A stretch of DNA of 24,131 nucleotides. Source: JAYPUG01 sp038117265 (GTDB lineage Bacteria > Pseudomonadota > Alphaproteobacteria > UBA6615). Below are positions 1 to 7,617 of this stretch, piece by piece; positions within the stretch are counted from its first letter, which is position 1, and the number at the start of each line of letters is the position of its first letter. The DNA is taken from assembly GCA_038117265.1 (NCBI GenBank), contig JAYOFO010000042.1, positions 1-24,131 on the forward strand. The letters are read 5' to 3'. The translations under genes and the position numbers were made by a program. The notes beneath the pieces were generated by a model. The model was not told the DNA's origin and ran no database searches. It worked only from the letters and a program-made list of their open reading frames with translations.

Positions 1-2
1 CC

Positions 3-776
3 ACCTGGAACGTCAACTCGATCAAGGCGCGCCTGCCCAACGTCCTCGACTGGCTGGAAGACGCCGCGCCCGACGTCGTCCTGCTGCAGGAGATCAAGTG
101 CGTCGACGAGAACTTCCCGGCGATTGAGATCGAGGAGCGCGGCTACAACTGCGCCGTCCATGGCCAGAAGACCTATAACGGCGTGGCGATCCTCTCGAAG
201 CATCCGCTGAACGACGTGACGACGGGCCTGGCAGGCGACACCTCCGACGACCAGGCGCGCTACGTCGAGGCGTGGGTTGATGCCGGCGATGCCGGCGTGC
301 GCGTCGCCTCGATCTACCTGCCCAACGGCAACCCGGCGCCCGGCGAAAAGTACGATTACAAGCTCGGATGGATGGACCGGCTGGCGACGCGCGCACGCGA
401 CCTGCTGGCGCACGAGGAGCCGGTGGTGCTGGGCGGCGACTACAACGTGATCCCCGGGCCCGAGGATTGCCACGACCCCGCCGCCTGGGCCGACGACGCG
501 CTGTTCCGGCCCGAGACGCGGGCGAAGTTCCGCGCCCTGCTCCACCTCGGCTACACCGAGGCGTGGCGCGCGCTCCACGCCGAGACACACGTCTATTCCT
601 TCTGGGACTATCAGGGCGGCGCCTGGCAGAAGGACAACGGCATCCGCATCGACCATCTGCTGCTCTCGCCCCAGGCCGCCGACCGGCTGGTCGCGTGCGA
701 AATCGACAAGGGCCCGCGCGGCAAGGCGAAGGCATCGGACCACACGCCCGTGTGGTGCGAGCTGGCCGGCCGATGA
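3..776 (+). CDS. xthA: Exodeoxyribonuclease III (5' end missing)
   Basis: This is an AP endonuclease / 3'-5' exonuclease of the endonuclease-exonuclease-phosphatase fold, which cuts DNA at abasic sites during base excision repair in the cytoplasm. The visible 257 residues open at TWNVNSIKARLP, so only a few N-terminal residues lie outside the window. Seen in order are the first metal/active-site strand (WNVNSIK), LLQEIK with the metal-binding Glu, the GGDYNV strand with the catalytic Asp and Asn, GIRIDHLL, and the C-terminal SDHTPVW with the catalytic Asp-His pair. Every hallmark of the family is present, so the enzyme should be active. Its TGA stop overlaps the ATG of the next gene (ATGA at 773-776), which suggests translational coupling. 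The gene could be named xth or exoA; the family assignment itself is secure. Confidence 0.95.
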   Translation, partial: TWNVNSIKARLPNVLDWLEDAAPDVVLLQEIKCVDENFPAIEIEERGYNCAVHGQKTYNGVAILSKHPLNDVTTGLAGDTSDDQARYVEAWVDAGDAGVRVASIYLPNGNPAPGEKYDYKLGWMDRLATRARDLLAHEEPVVLGGDYNVIPGPEDCHDPAAWADDALFRPETRAKFRALLHLGYTEAWRALHAETHVYSFWDYQGGAWQKDNGIRIDHLLLSPQAADRLVACEIDKGPRGKAKASDHTPVWCELAGR

Positions 777-1162
777 ACCGCTTCGCCGCGGCCTGGCGGT
801 ATGCCCTCGACCTGTATCTCGGCGATCTCGGCTTCCGCGCCGCGCTGATCTGCTATGCGGTCGGGTTCTGGATCTTCGCGATCGGCGCGCTCCTGTGGAT
901 CGCCAACGACGGCGCGCCCGCCGGCGTGCGGGCGCTGCTGACCGGGCTCTTCCTGAATGTCGGCCTGGTGATCGTGGTGTTCCTGACCTATCCGGTGGTG
1001 CGCTGCGGCTATCGCGCGACCGACCGCACCCGGTTCCGCAGCAGCTTCCTGCGCATGTTCGTGCCCGCGGCCATCGGGCTGATCTCGCCGATCTACCTGA
1101 TGCTGCTGGTGGCGAGCTTCATCCGCTACATGGCGGGTCCGGCGTTCCTGGGATTCAACTGA
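773..1162 (+). CDS. Small three-helix membrane protein, function unknown
   Basis: The start is the ATG that overlaps the exonuclease III stop by four bases; it gives a 129-residue protein. I do not recognise the family. The protein starts with a short amphipathic segment (MNRFAAAWRYALDLYLGDLG) and then shows three strongly hydrophobic stretches, at about residues 22-45, 52-76 and 93-118, so it is probably an inner-membrane protein. A positively charged loop (RCGYRATDRTRFRS) lies between the second and third helices. Codon use matches the neighbouring genes, and the overlap implies co-transcription with xthA. There is no evidence of a direct role in DNA repair. Confidence 0.8.
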   Translation: MNRFAAAWRYALDLYLGDLGFRAALICYAVGFWIFAIGALLWIANDGAPAGVRALLTGLFLNVGLVIVVFLTYPVVRCGYRATDRTRFRSSFLRMFVPAAIGLISPIYLMLLVASFIRYMAGPAFLGFN

Positions 1163-1193
1163 CGGGCTGTGGCACCGGTCGCGCGAATGGCCC

Positions 1194-1199
1194 TATAGT
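1194..1199 (+). promoter_or_regulatory. Possible -10 box upstream of the oxygenase operon
   Basis: TATAGT stands out in the GC-rich 70-base gap before the first oxygenase gene and lies 34 bases before its ATG. No good -35 box is seen at the right distance (TGGCAC at 1170-1175 is a poor match), so this is only a candidate. Confidence 0.25.
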
Positions 1200-1232
1200 G
1201 TCGCCTGCAGCCAAGGCAACGGGAGGCCCGCC

Positions 1233-2300
1233 ATGTCCCTCGCCCACGACACGACCGCCGAAGAGACCGAATTCGGCCGCGCCGCGCGCGAACTGCCGCG
1301 CAGGGCCCTGCCCGTCCTCGATATCGGCCCGGCGCTTGCCGGCGATGCCGACGCCATCGAGGCGCTGGCCGCCGAGTGGCGCGCGGTGTGGGAAGGCGTC
1401 GGCTTCCTGTGCATCGTCAACCACGGCGTGCCGCAGGAACTCATCCGGCGGATGACCGAGGAGGCCAAGCGCTTCCACGACCTGCCGGCCGACGTGAAGA
1501 ACGCGATCCCGGTCACCCGCGACCAGAAGGGCTACATCCCCGCGCGCCGCGGCATCACCACCCATTCCGAATTCCACGCGAGCAAGAAGCTCGACACGGT
1601 CGAGGTGCTGGTCGCCGCCACCGACTATCCCGCAGACGATCCCGACGTGCTGGCGGGCAAGCAGTTCTGCGGCCCGATGCCGTGGCTGCCCGAGGAGACG
1701 ATCCCCGGTTTCCGTTCGGTGACCGAGGAATACATGGCGACCATCACGGCGCTGGGCAAGAAGCTGCTGCCCGTCTGGGCCCGCGCGCTGGAGCTCGACG
1801 CCGGCTTCTTCGACGACAAGTTCGAACGGTCCTATACCTATTTCCGGATTGCCAAGTACCCGCCCAAGCCCGACCTCGACGAGGGCGAGATGGGCGTCAA
1901 CGCCCATGCCGACACCGGCTTCATGACCTTCCTGCCACCCGCCGACGAGGAAGGGCTGCAGATCCTCGACACCGACGGCACCTGGTTCTGGCCCGAGCTG
2001 CCGGCAGGCGCGCTAATCGTCAACATGGGCATGTTCCTCGGCCGCTGGACCAACGACCGGTTCCGCGCGACCCCGCACAGGGTCGTGCCGCCGCGCGTCA
2101 ACGACCGCTATTCGCTGGCCTGCTTCGTCAACCCGGACTTCGCGGCCGTCGGCGAATGCCTGCCGACCTGCACCGGCCCCGGCAATCCCCCGAAGTACCC
2201 GACTCAGACCTACTGGGAATTCTTCGACTGGTACATGACCAACACCTTCACCCATTACGGCAAGGTGAAGGCCGGCACCGGCAACGAAGCCACGGTCTGA
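1233..2300 (+). CDS. 2-oxoglutarate/Fe(II)-dependent oxygenase, isopenicillin N synthase-like (copy 1)
   Basis: This 355-residue protein belongs to the non-haem iron oxygenase superfamily that includes isopenicillin N synthase and plant 2OG oxygenases; these use Fe(II), O2 and usually 2-oxoglutarate to oxidise a small molecule. The N-terminal DIOX_N region covers about residues 25-150 (LPVLDIG, then GFLCIVNHGVP). The C-terminal jelly-roll carries the iron ligands H225 and D227 (NAHADTGF) and H282 (TPHRVVPP). The RYS motif (R292, S294) would bind the 2-oxoglutarate carboxylate. The ATG is preceded by a good ribosome binding site (GGGAGG). The next gene, 38 bases downstream, is a close paralog, and a NIPSNAP gene follows. 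The substrate cannot be told from sequence. Confidence 0.93.
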   Translation: MSLAHDTTAEETEFGRAARELPRRALPVLDIGPALAGDADAIEALAAEWRAVWEGVGFLCIVNHGVPQELIRRMTEEAKRFHDLPADVKNAIPVTRDQKGYIPARRGITTHSEFHASKKLDTVEVLVAATDYPADDPDVLAGKQFCGPMPWLPEETIPGFRSVTEEYMATITALGKKLLPVWARALELDAGFFDDKFERSYTYFRIAKYPPKPDLDEGEMGVNAHADTGFMTFLPPADEEGLQILDTDGTWFWPELPAGALIVNMGMFLGRWTNDRFRATPHRVVPPRVNDRYSLACFVNPDFAAVGECLPTCTGPGNPPKYPTQTYWEFFDWYMTNTFTHYGKVKAGTGNEATV

Positions 2301-2338
2301 CGCCAGGCCCGACGCGAACCGCGCCCTGAAGGAACCCC

Positions 2339-3412
2339 ATGTCCCTCGCGCACGACCTGAACGAGTCCGATTTCGCGCGCAGCGTGCGCGCAGCGCCCCA
2401 CAAGGCGCTGCCGGTGATCGATGTGGGCGCCGCGCGCGCCGGCGACATGGCGGCCGTCGAGGCGATCGCCGGCCCGTGGCGCGAGGTGTGGGAGAATCTC
2501 GGCTTTCTCGCCATCGTCAACCACGGGCTCGAACCCGAGCTGATCGCCGGCATGCACGACGCGGCCAGGCGTTTCCACGATTTGCCCGAGGAGACCAAGC
2601 TCACGGTCCGCGTCACCCACGACCAGAAGGGCTACATCCCCGCACGCGGCGGGCTGACCACCCATTCGAAGTTCCACAATTCCAAGAAGCTCAACACCGT
2701 GCGCTGCCTGGTGCTCGCCACCGACTTCCCGCAAGACGATCCCGGCGTGATCGCGGGCAAGCGCTTCTACGGCCCGGTACCGTGGCTGTCCGAGGACGTG
2801 CTGCCGGGCTTCCGCGCGACGGCCGAGAACTACATGGCGCGAATCACCGCGCTGGGCAAGTCGCTGCTGCCCGTGTGGGCCCGCTCGCTCGACCTCGACC
2901 CGCGCTTCTTCGACCCGTACTTCGCGAAGAGCTACACCTACTTCCGCGTCGCCCACTACCCGCCCAAGAACGACCTTGAAGACGGCGAAATGGGCTCGAA
3001 CGCCCATGCCGATACCGGCTTCATGACGATCCTGCCGCCGGCCAACGAGCCGGGCATCCAGATTCTCGACACCGACAACGAGACCTGGTTCTGGCCCGAC
3101 CTGCCCGAGGGCGCGGTGATCGTGAACATGGGCTATTTCCTCGAGCGCTGGACCAACCACCGCTACTGCGCGACGCCGCACCGCGTCGTGCCGCCGACCG
3201 AGAACGACCGCTACTCCTTCGCGTGCTTCGTGAACCCGGGCTTCGAGACCCTGGCCGAATGCCTGCCGACCTGCGCCGGGCCGGACAACCCGCCCAAGCA
3301 CGAGCCGATGACCTATTGGGAGTATTTCGACTGGTACATGAAGCGGTCCTACACCCATTACGGCAAGCTGAAGGTGACGGACGAGACGAACGTCACCGTC
3401 GACGAAGACTAG
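2339..3412 (+). CDS. 2-oxoglutarate/Fe(II)-dependent oxygenase, isopenicillin N synthase-like (copy 2)
   Basis: A 357-residue paralog of the preceding gene. The two proteins align from the first residues (both start MSLAHD) to the C-terminal HYGK motif with few gaps. Iron ligands are H223, D225 (NAHADTGF) and H281 (TPHRVVPP); the co-substrate motif is R291/S293 (RYS). Long shared blocks include DQKGYIPAR, PVWARSLDL-like and WTNxRxxATPHRVVPP. The ATG has a GAAGGAA ribosome binding site in the 38-base spacer, so the pair is almost certainly co-transcribed. Both copies keep all catalytic residues, so neither is a dead duplicate; they may act on successive or related substrates, or form a heteromer. 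That last point is inference. Confidence 0.93.
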   Translation: MSLAHDLNESDFARSVRAAPHKALPVIDVGAARAGDMAAVEAIAGPWREVWENLGFLAIVNHGLEPELIAGMHDAARRFHDLPEETKLTVRVTHDQKGYIPARGGLTTHSKFHNSKKLNTVRCLVLATDFPQDDPGVIAGKRFYGPVPWLSEDVLPGFRATAENYMARITALGKSLLPVWARSLDLDPRFFDPYFAKSYTYFRVAHYPPKNDLEDGEMGSNAHADTGFMTILPPANEPGIQILDTDNETWFWPDLPEGAVIVNMGYFLERWTNHRYCATPHRVVPPTENDRYSFACFVNPGFETLAECLPTCAGPDNPPKHEPMTYWEYFDWYMKRSYTHYGKLKVTDETNVTVDED

Positions 3413-3446
3413 ACACACCGTTCAACCGAGAAAGGGATTATCCGAC

Positions 3447-3770
3447 ATGGCGTTCTTCGAACTCCGGCAATATGTGATCCGCCGCGGCAAGATGAAAGAA
3501 TGGCTCAAGCTCTTCGACGAGGAGGTCGCGCCGTTCCAGATCTCCAAGGGCATGGTGATCTGCGGGATGTTCCACGGCGAGACCGATAATTCCGTGTTCG
3601 TGTGGATGCGCCGCTTCAACTCCGAGGCCGAGCGCAAGCGGCTCTACAAGGCGGTCTACGAGGATCCGCACTGGGTCAACGAGATCTCGCCGCGGGTCGG
3701 CAAGCTGATGGACCGCTCGAAGATCAGCGTCCAGCGGATCGTGCCGAACAAGAAGTCGAGCGTGCAGTAG
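3447..3770 (+). CDS. NIPSNAP family protein
   Basis: A 107-residue protein of the NIPSNAP family, a small dimeric alpha/beta (ferredoxin-like) barrel. Recognisable features are the opening strand FFELRQYVIRRGKMKEWLKL, the central FHGETDNSVFVWMRRF strand pair, and the charged helix EAERKRLYKAVYEDPHWV. The molecular role of bacterial NIPSNAP proteins is not settled; small-molecule binding or enzymatic roles have been suggested by fold. It starts 34 bases after the second oxygenase gene with a GAAAGGGA ribosome binding site, so it probably belongs to the same operon and may act on a product of the two oxygenases. Its stop lies three bases from the end of a convergent gene. Confidence 0.88.
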   Translation: MAFFELRQYVIRRGKMKEWLKLFDEEVAPFQISKGMVICGMFHGETDNSVFVWMRRFNSEAERKRLYKAVYEDPHWVNEISPRVGKLMDRSKISVQRIVPNKKSSVQ

Positions 3771-3773
3771 GCG

Positions 3774-4169
3774 TCACGCCGCGCGGTTCGGCCGGCAGCG
3801 GCCCCTTCCCCGACTGCAATAGGCCAGCACCAGAACGACGAACGCCACGGGGATCAGCACCCGCCTGTCGACGATCAGGTCCGACAGGTGGCGTGCCTCC
3901 TCACTCGCCTGCGCCACGGCGGCGCCCTCGATCCCGCCGAGCCCGCCATCGCCCATCTCCCCGCCATGCAGCGGCGTGGGCATGTCGGCGGCGATGGCGC
4001 CGCCCATGATGAAACCGGTCCAGAAGGTGAGTTCGGCACCGCGGGCATGCTGCCGACCGCGCAGGGCCAGCATCTCGCGCTCGACGGCGCCGTCGTCCTC
4101 GCCCTTCGCGGCGGCGCGCGCCCAAACAAGGACGGCGAGGAACAGGCCCTCGATCAGACGACGCAACAT
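3774..4169 (-). CDS. Small membrane-anchored protein, function unknown
   Basis: I chose the ATG at 4169 rather than an in-frame start at 4211 because GGGGAGGA lies about seven bases upstream of it on the minus strand. The 131-residue product has a hydrophobic N-terminus (MLRRLIEGLFLAVLVWA), a short hydrophobic Gly/Ala segment (FWTGFIMGGAIAA), a Gly- and Glu-rich middle, and a hydrophobic C-terminal segment (VLIPVAFVVLVLAYC) followed by a basic tail. It looks like a protein with a membrane helix at each end. I do not recognise a family. It lies 42 bases downstream of ilvD on the same strand and could be its operon partner, though nothing suggests a role in amino-acid synthesis. Confidence 0.6.
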   Translation of the reverse strand: MLRRLIEGLFLAVLVWARAAAKGEDDGAVEREMLALRGRQHARGAELTFWTGFIMGGAIAADMPTPLHGGEMGDGGLGGIEGAAVAQASEEARHLSDLIVDRRVLIPVAFVVLVLAYCSRGRGRCRPNRAA

Positions 4170-4211
4170 GACGGTATCCTCCCCGTGTCGTTGCGGCGCC
4201 CAGCCTAGCAC

Positions 4212-5948
4212 CTACAGGTCCGCATACACGTGCGTTTCCGCCTTCGCTCCCGGATGTGTGATCGCGCCGTAGCGCGCATCGCCGACCGTCTGGGCGTATT
4301 TCCACAGGGTGCCCGACTGGTAGTTGGTCGGGTGCGGTTGCCATGCCGCACGGCGCTTCTCCAGTTCCGCGTCGGAGAGCTCGACGTCCAGGGTGCCCAC
4401 CGCGGCATCGATCTTGATGATGTCGCCGGTCTCGATCAGGCCGATGGGCCCGCCGACCGCAGCCTCCGGCCCCACATGGCCGATGCAGAAGCCGCGCGTG
4501 CCGCCCGAGAAGCGGCCGTCGGTGATCAGCGCCACCTTGTCGCCCATCCCCTGGCCGTAGAGCGCGCCGGTGGTCGACAGCATCTCGCGCATGCCCGGGC
4601 CGCCCTTCGGCCCCTCGTTGCGTATGACCAGCACGTCGCCTTCCGCGTACTCCTTGCGCAGCACGGCCTGCAGGCAGTCCTCCTCGCGCTCGAAGACGCG
4701 CGCGGGGCCGGTGAACTGCAGCTTGGCCAGCCCGGCGATCTTCACGATCGCGCCCTGGGGCGCCAGATTGCCCATCAGCCCGACCACGCCGCCGGTCCAG
4801 GAGATCGGGTTATCGATGGTGCGCACCACGTCCTGGCCGGTCGGGAAGTCGACGCCGCCATAGTTCTCGCCGATGGTCTTGCCCGTCACGGTCATGCAGT
4901 CGTCGTGCATGTAGCCGCCGTCGAGCAGCTGCTTGATGACGATGCCGACGCCGCCCGCCTCGTAGAGGTCCTTGGCGACGTAGCGCCCGCCCGGCTTGAG
5001 GTCGGCGATGTAGGGCGTCTTGCGGAAGATCTCGCACACGTCCATCAGGTCGAACTCGATCCCCGCCTCCGCCGCCATGGCCGGCAGGTGCAGGCCGGCG
5101 TTGGTCGAACCGCCCGTCGCCGCGACGATGGCCGCGGCGTTCTCGAACGCCTTTCGGGTCGCGATGTCGCGCGGTCGCAGCTGGGTCTTGATCAGCTCCA
5201 TCACCGCCTTGCCGCTGGCCACCGCGTATTCGTCGCGGGTCTCGTAGGGCGCCGGCGCGCCGGCCGAGTGCGGCAGCGCCAGGCCGATCGCCTCGGACAC
5301 GCAGGCCATGGTGTTGGCGGTGAACTGGCCGCCGCACGCGCCCGCCGACGGGCAGGCCGCGCATTCGAGGATCTTCAGATCCTCGTCGGACATGACGCCC
5401 GCCGCGTTCGCGCCGACCCCCTCGAACACGTCGATGATGGTGACGTCCTTGCCCTTGAACGTGCCGGGCAGGATCGAGCCGCCATACATGAACACCGAGG
5501 GGATGTTTAGGCGCAGCATCGCCATCATCAGGCCCGGCAGCGACTTGTCGCAGCCCGCCAGCCCGACCAGCGCGTCGTAGGAATGGCCGCGCACGGTCAG
5601 CTCGGTCGAGTCCGCGATCACCTCGCGGCTGACCAGCGAGGAGCGCATGCCGTCATGGCCCATGGCGATGCCGTCGGTGACGGTGATGGTGGTGAACTCG
5701 CGCGGCGTGCCGCCCGCCTCGCGCACGCCCGCCTTGGCCGCCTGGGCCTGGCGCGACAGGGCGATGTTGCACGGCGCGGCCTCGTTCCAGGTGGTGACGA
5801 CGCCGACGAAGGGCTGCTTGATCTCCTCCTCGGTCATCCCCATCGCGTAGTAGAACGCGCGGTGTGGGGCCGAGGTGTTGCCGATCGAGACGTGGCGGCT
5901 GGGCAGCTTCGACTTGTCCCAACCGCCGCCAAGCGTGTTGCCATCCAT
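4212..5948 (-). CDS. ilvD: Dihydroxy-acid dehydratase
   Basis: This 578-residue IlvD/Edd-family enzyme dehydrates 2,3-dihydroxy-3-methyl-carboxylic acids to 2-oxo acids in valine, leucine and isoleucine synthesis. The iron-sulphur ligands appear to be C60 (NEAAPCN), C133 (AGCDKS) and C205 (SAGACGGQFTANTM). The D92 region (TVTDGIAMGHDGM) and the C-terminal GRFSGGTRGFCIGHVGPEA complete the family signature. Reading is open up to 6125, but the ATG at 5948 (MDGNTLGGGW) has a strong GGGAAGGA site eight bases upstream, and the extra N-terminus would only translate a palindromic repeat. Related sugar-acid dehydratases share the fold, but the motif pattern and length fit IlvD. Confidence 0.95.
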   Translation of the reverse strand: MDGNTLGGGWDKSKLPSRHVSIGNTSAPHRAFYYAMGMTEEEIKQPFVGVVTTWNEAAPCNIALSRQAQAAKAGVREAGGTPREFTTITVTDGIAMGHDGMRSSLVSREVIADSTELTVRGHSYDALVGLAGCDKSLPGLMMAMLRLNIPSVFMYGGSILPGTFKGKDVTIIDVFEGVGANAAGVMSDEDLKILECAACPSAGACGGQFTANTMACVSEAIGLALPHSAGAPAPYETRDEYAVASGKAVMELIKTQLRPRDIATRKAFENAAAIVAATGGSTNAGLHLPAMAAEAGIEFDLMDVCEIFRKTPYIADLKPGGRYVAKDLYEAGGVGIVIKQLLDGGYMHDDCMTVTGKTIGENYGGVDFPTGQDVVRTIDNPISWTGGVVGLMGNLAPQGAIVKIAGLAKLQFTGPARVFEREEDCLQAVLRKEYAEGDVLVIRNEGPKGGPGMREMLSTTGALYGQGMGDKVALITDGRFSGGTRGFCIGHVGPEAAVGGPIGLIETGDIIKIDAAVGTLDVELSDAELEKRRAAWQPHPTNYQSGTLWKYAQTVGDARYGAITHPGAKAETHVYADL

Positions 5949-5991
5949 GACTTTAGTCCTTCCCTGAGACAGAAATATCCGTTCGCCGCGG

Positions 5992-6021
5992 AGAATAGCG
6001 GCGGCTTCTGCGAAAAACCAA
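5992..6021 (-). promoter_or_regulatory. Candidate sigma-70 promoter for ilvD
   Basis: On the minus strand TTGGTT (6021-6016) and TATTCT (5997-5992) are separated by 18 bases and lie about 45 bases before the ilvD ATG. Both boxes are partial matches to TTGACA and TATAAT, so the call is tentative. Confidence 0.35.
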
Positions 6022-6027
6022 CACGTC

Positions 6028-6125
6028 ATGCGCGGACTCGATCCGCGCATCCCGCCTCGGTGTGTGAGATGCCCGGGCCGGTGTCTATCCGCCATAACGC
6101 AAAACGCGAAGGCGGGCCCGGGCAT
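6028..6125. repeat. REP-like palindromic intergenic repeat
   Basis: Two inverted repeats stand side by side. The first is ATGCGCGGA/TCCGCGCAT (6028-6036 and 6042-6050, 9 bp, 5-base loop). The second is ATGCCCGGGCC/GGCCCGGGCAT (6069-6079 and 6115-6125, 11 bp, 35-base loop). The CGTCATGCGCGGACTCGATC type of opening resembles the palindromic repeats scattered between genes in many alphaproteobacterial genomes, which give spurious peptides such as MRGLDPRIP. It sits upstream of ilvD and downstream of the displaced valS end. Confidence 0.65.
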
Positions 6126-6142
6126 GGCGATCGGAGTGCTGG

Positions 6143-6189
6143 CTACGCGGCCTCCAGCCGCTCAAGCACGGACTCGAGATTTGCCTTGG
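6143..6189 (-). pseudogene. Displaced 3'-end fragment of valS
   Basis: Read on the minus strand, this stretch encodes KANLESVLERLEAA followed by TAG. The intact valS gene 1.47 kb away ends KAKLESALERLKAA followed by TAG: 11 of 14 residues and about 35 of 48 bases are the same, and most differences are third-position changes. The similarity ends at a shared GCCTTGG (6183-6189 here, 7658-7664 in valS). Codon choice here (10 of 11 sense codons from LESV to the end finish in G or C) is typical of this genome. It is best read as the original valS terminus left behind after an insertion. Confidence 0.7.
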
Positions 6190-6326
6190 ATTACCGGTAT
6201 CTACTTCTCGGATTAAGAAGCAACAAATCTAGGATCCAACTATCGTCGCTTGCGTGCTGATTAAAGAGCTTCCACTATCTATAGTAGACGTATAAGCAGG
6301 CCGTTGTTATCGTTTACCCCTCAAAA

Positions 6327-6728
6327 ATGAGAAAGCAGAATGAAGACTGTATTAATATATATTATTATTATTATTTTTATAATGATCTATATGAATTATT
6401 TACTATCATCAAACATAGTGGCGAAATTTCCGTAATTATGATCGTTTCTGTAGGCACGGCCCTTGCGGTAGCGGGCATCACAGGAACATTTAACATCAGA
6501 ATTCCCTTGTCCTTTCTGTTTTCCGACATCGAAGAGTCCGCAGAAAAACTCTTTGCGAAAGCAACTACCGGGTTCGCAATTTTCCTATTGGTGTTTAGCA
6601 CGGGCGTGAAAGTGGAACCTGAGTCCCTCATCTCTTTGCAGCCAAATATTTCTCCTTTCATAGTTCAAGACACAAGCAATTGGGATATCGTGCTTGGGGA
6701 AATCAAAAAGGGTTTGGAAGATTGTTGA
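6327..6728 (+). CDS. Small hypothetical membrane protein in AT-rich island
   Basis: A 133-residue reading frame with no recognised family. The first 37 residues are low-complexity (a run of Tyr codons from an ATT repeat) and no ribosome binding site precedes the ATG, so translation may start at the ATG at 6438 (MIVSVGTALAVAG), giving 96 residues. Two hydrophobic stretches are visible: VIMIVSVGTALAVAGITG and TGFAIFLLVFSTGV. The acidic loop between them contains DIEESAEKLFAK, and the C-terminus is polar. The stop overlaps a TTG start candidate of the next frame (TTGA at 6725-6728), suggesting that the two genes travelled as a unit. Base composition is foreign to the window. Confidence 0.45.
   Translation: MRKQNEDCINIYYYYYFYNDLYELFTIIKHSGEISVIMIVSVGTALAVAGITGTFNIRIPLSFLFSDIEESAEKLFAKATTGFAIFLLVFSTGVKVEPESLISLQPNISPFIVQDTSNWDIVLGEIKKGLEDC
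6361..6375. repeat. (ATT)5 microsatellite
   Basis: Five tandem ATT triplets follow an alternating AT tract in the AT-rich island. If translated they give the Tyr run of the small membrane protein. Confidence 0.7.
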
Positions 6729-7557
6729 AATCAAAAAAGATTTGGAAATTGATTAATATCACATTACAAAAAATAGTAATTATTATGATTGCAGTTTTTT
6801 GTTTTACAATAAAATTGCAAGTACAAAATATCACACGAGCGGAATCAGAATAGTTATTCATTTTATTAGAACAAATACAGGAAAAAATTCGCGAAGTTCG
6901 GACTAGTCTACCTCCTGTAGGTTCGGTCGTCGCATTTGTTGGGCCAACAAAGAAAGTTCCGTCTGGCTGGCTATTGGCCGACGGAAGACCACTTAATCAG
7001 CCTGATTATCCTGAACTTTTTGACGAAATTGGATTCAGCCGTGGTGGCGGAATTGGCGTTGATGGGCGGATCAGCGGAGACTTCAATCTGCCAGACTTAC
7101 GTGGCCAATTTCTTCGAGGCGTTGACCATGGGGCAGGCAAATACGCAGAAGCGAGCTTACGAACTGCTCCGCACGCTGGTGCCGAATGGAATAGTGGGAA
7201 ATAGAGGCGATACGGTGGGATCGGCTCAAAGTTCAGCTACCGCGCTCCCCAGCATAGATTTCACGCTTGGTAACGATTCTCCGGGTCATACACACACTTA
7301 CACTGATATTTTTCACGTCGGCTCGGGCGCTGGCAAACCAGCATTTAAAAAGGGCGCAAAGGTATCTTCGGATAATACCGGTGAAGATTTTGGCGAATAT
7401 GCCGACCCAGCCAAACCTACCAACAAAAAACTCTGCCACAAATCACCGTCATAGTTTTACAGGTGGCGGTGATAAAGAAACCCGCCCTACGAACGTCGCG
7501 GTAAACTGGTTAATTAAAGCATGTTCATCTAGGTGCCCAAAAAATAGGGTGTCATAA
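6725..7557 (+). pseudogene. Phage tail-collar / tail-fibre-like protein gene, disrupted
   Basis: Three frames on one strand together encode a tail-collar-domain protein (Pfam Phage Tail Collar type). After a TTG start candidate at 6725 comes a probable membrane anchor (IVIIMIAVFCFTI), then an in-frame TAG at 6851-6853, then the collar core: PPVGSVVAFVGPTKKVPSGW, LLADGRPLN and FNLPDLRGQFLRGVDHGAGK. One extra base near 7194-7200 (GGGAAA) shifts into VGNRGDTVGSAQSSATALP and HTHTYTD. A second extra base in the A6 run near 7424-7430 shifts into NHRHSFTGGGDKETRPTNVA and VNWLIKA, the usual C-terminus of this family. One nonsense codon and two homopolymer frameshifts make it a pseudogene unless they are sequencing errors. 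Reversing all three would give about 275 residues. Confidence 0.8.
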
Positions 7558-7617
7558 AACTGAACGCAGCTAACGATTTTTAGTCAGGCCCGTAAAGATT
7601 CAATATCCCAAATCCGC

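Noticed and set aside
2255..3418. A 387-codon open frame on the minus strand.
   Set aside because: Antisense to the second oxygenase gene, which has every catalytic motif and a good ribosome binding site.
5949..6125. N-terminal extension of IlvD up to 6125.
   Set aside because: It would translate the palindromic repeat, and the ATG at 5948 has a strong ribosome binding site and matches the family start.
6936..7454. A separate 172-codon gene inside the AT-rich block.
   Set aside because: Its second half is the middle of the tail-collar protein after a frameshift; its first half is out of frame with the collar core.
6190..7617. Insertion sequence or transposon with terminal inverted repeats.
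   Set aside because: No transposase frame and no matching inverted ends were found; the only boundary signal is the duplicated valS end.
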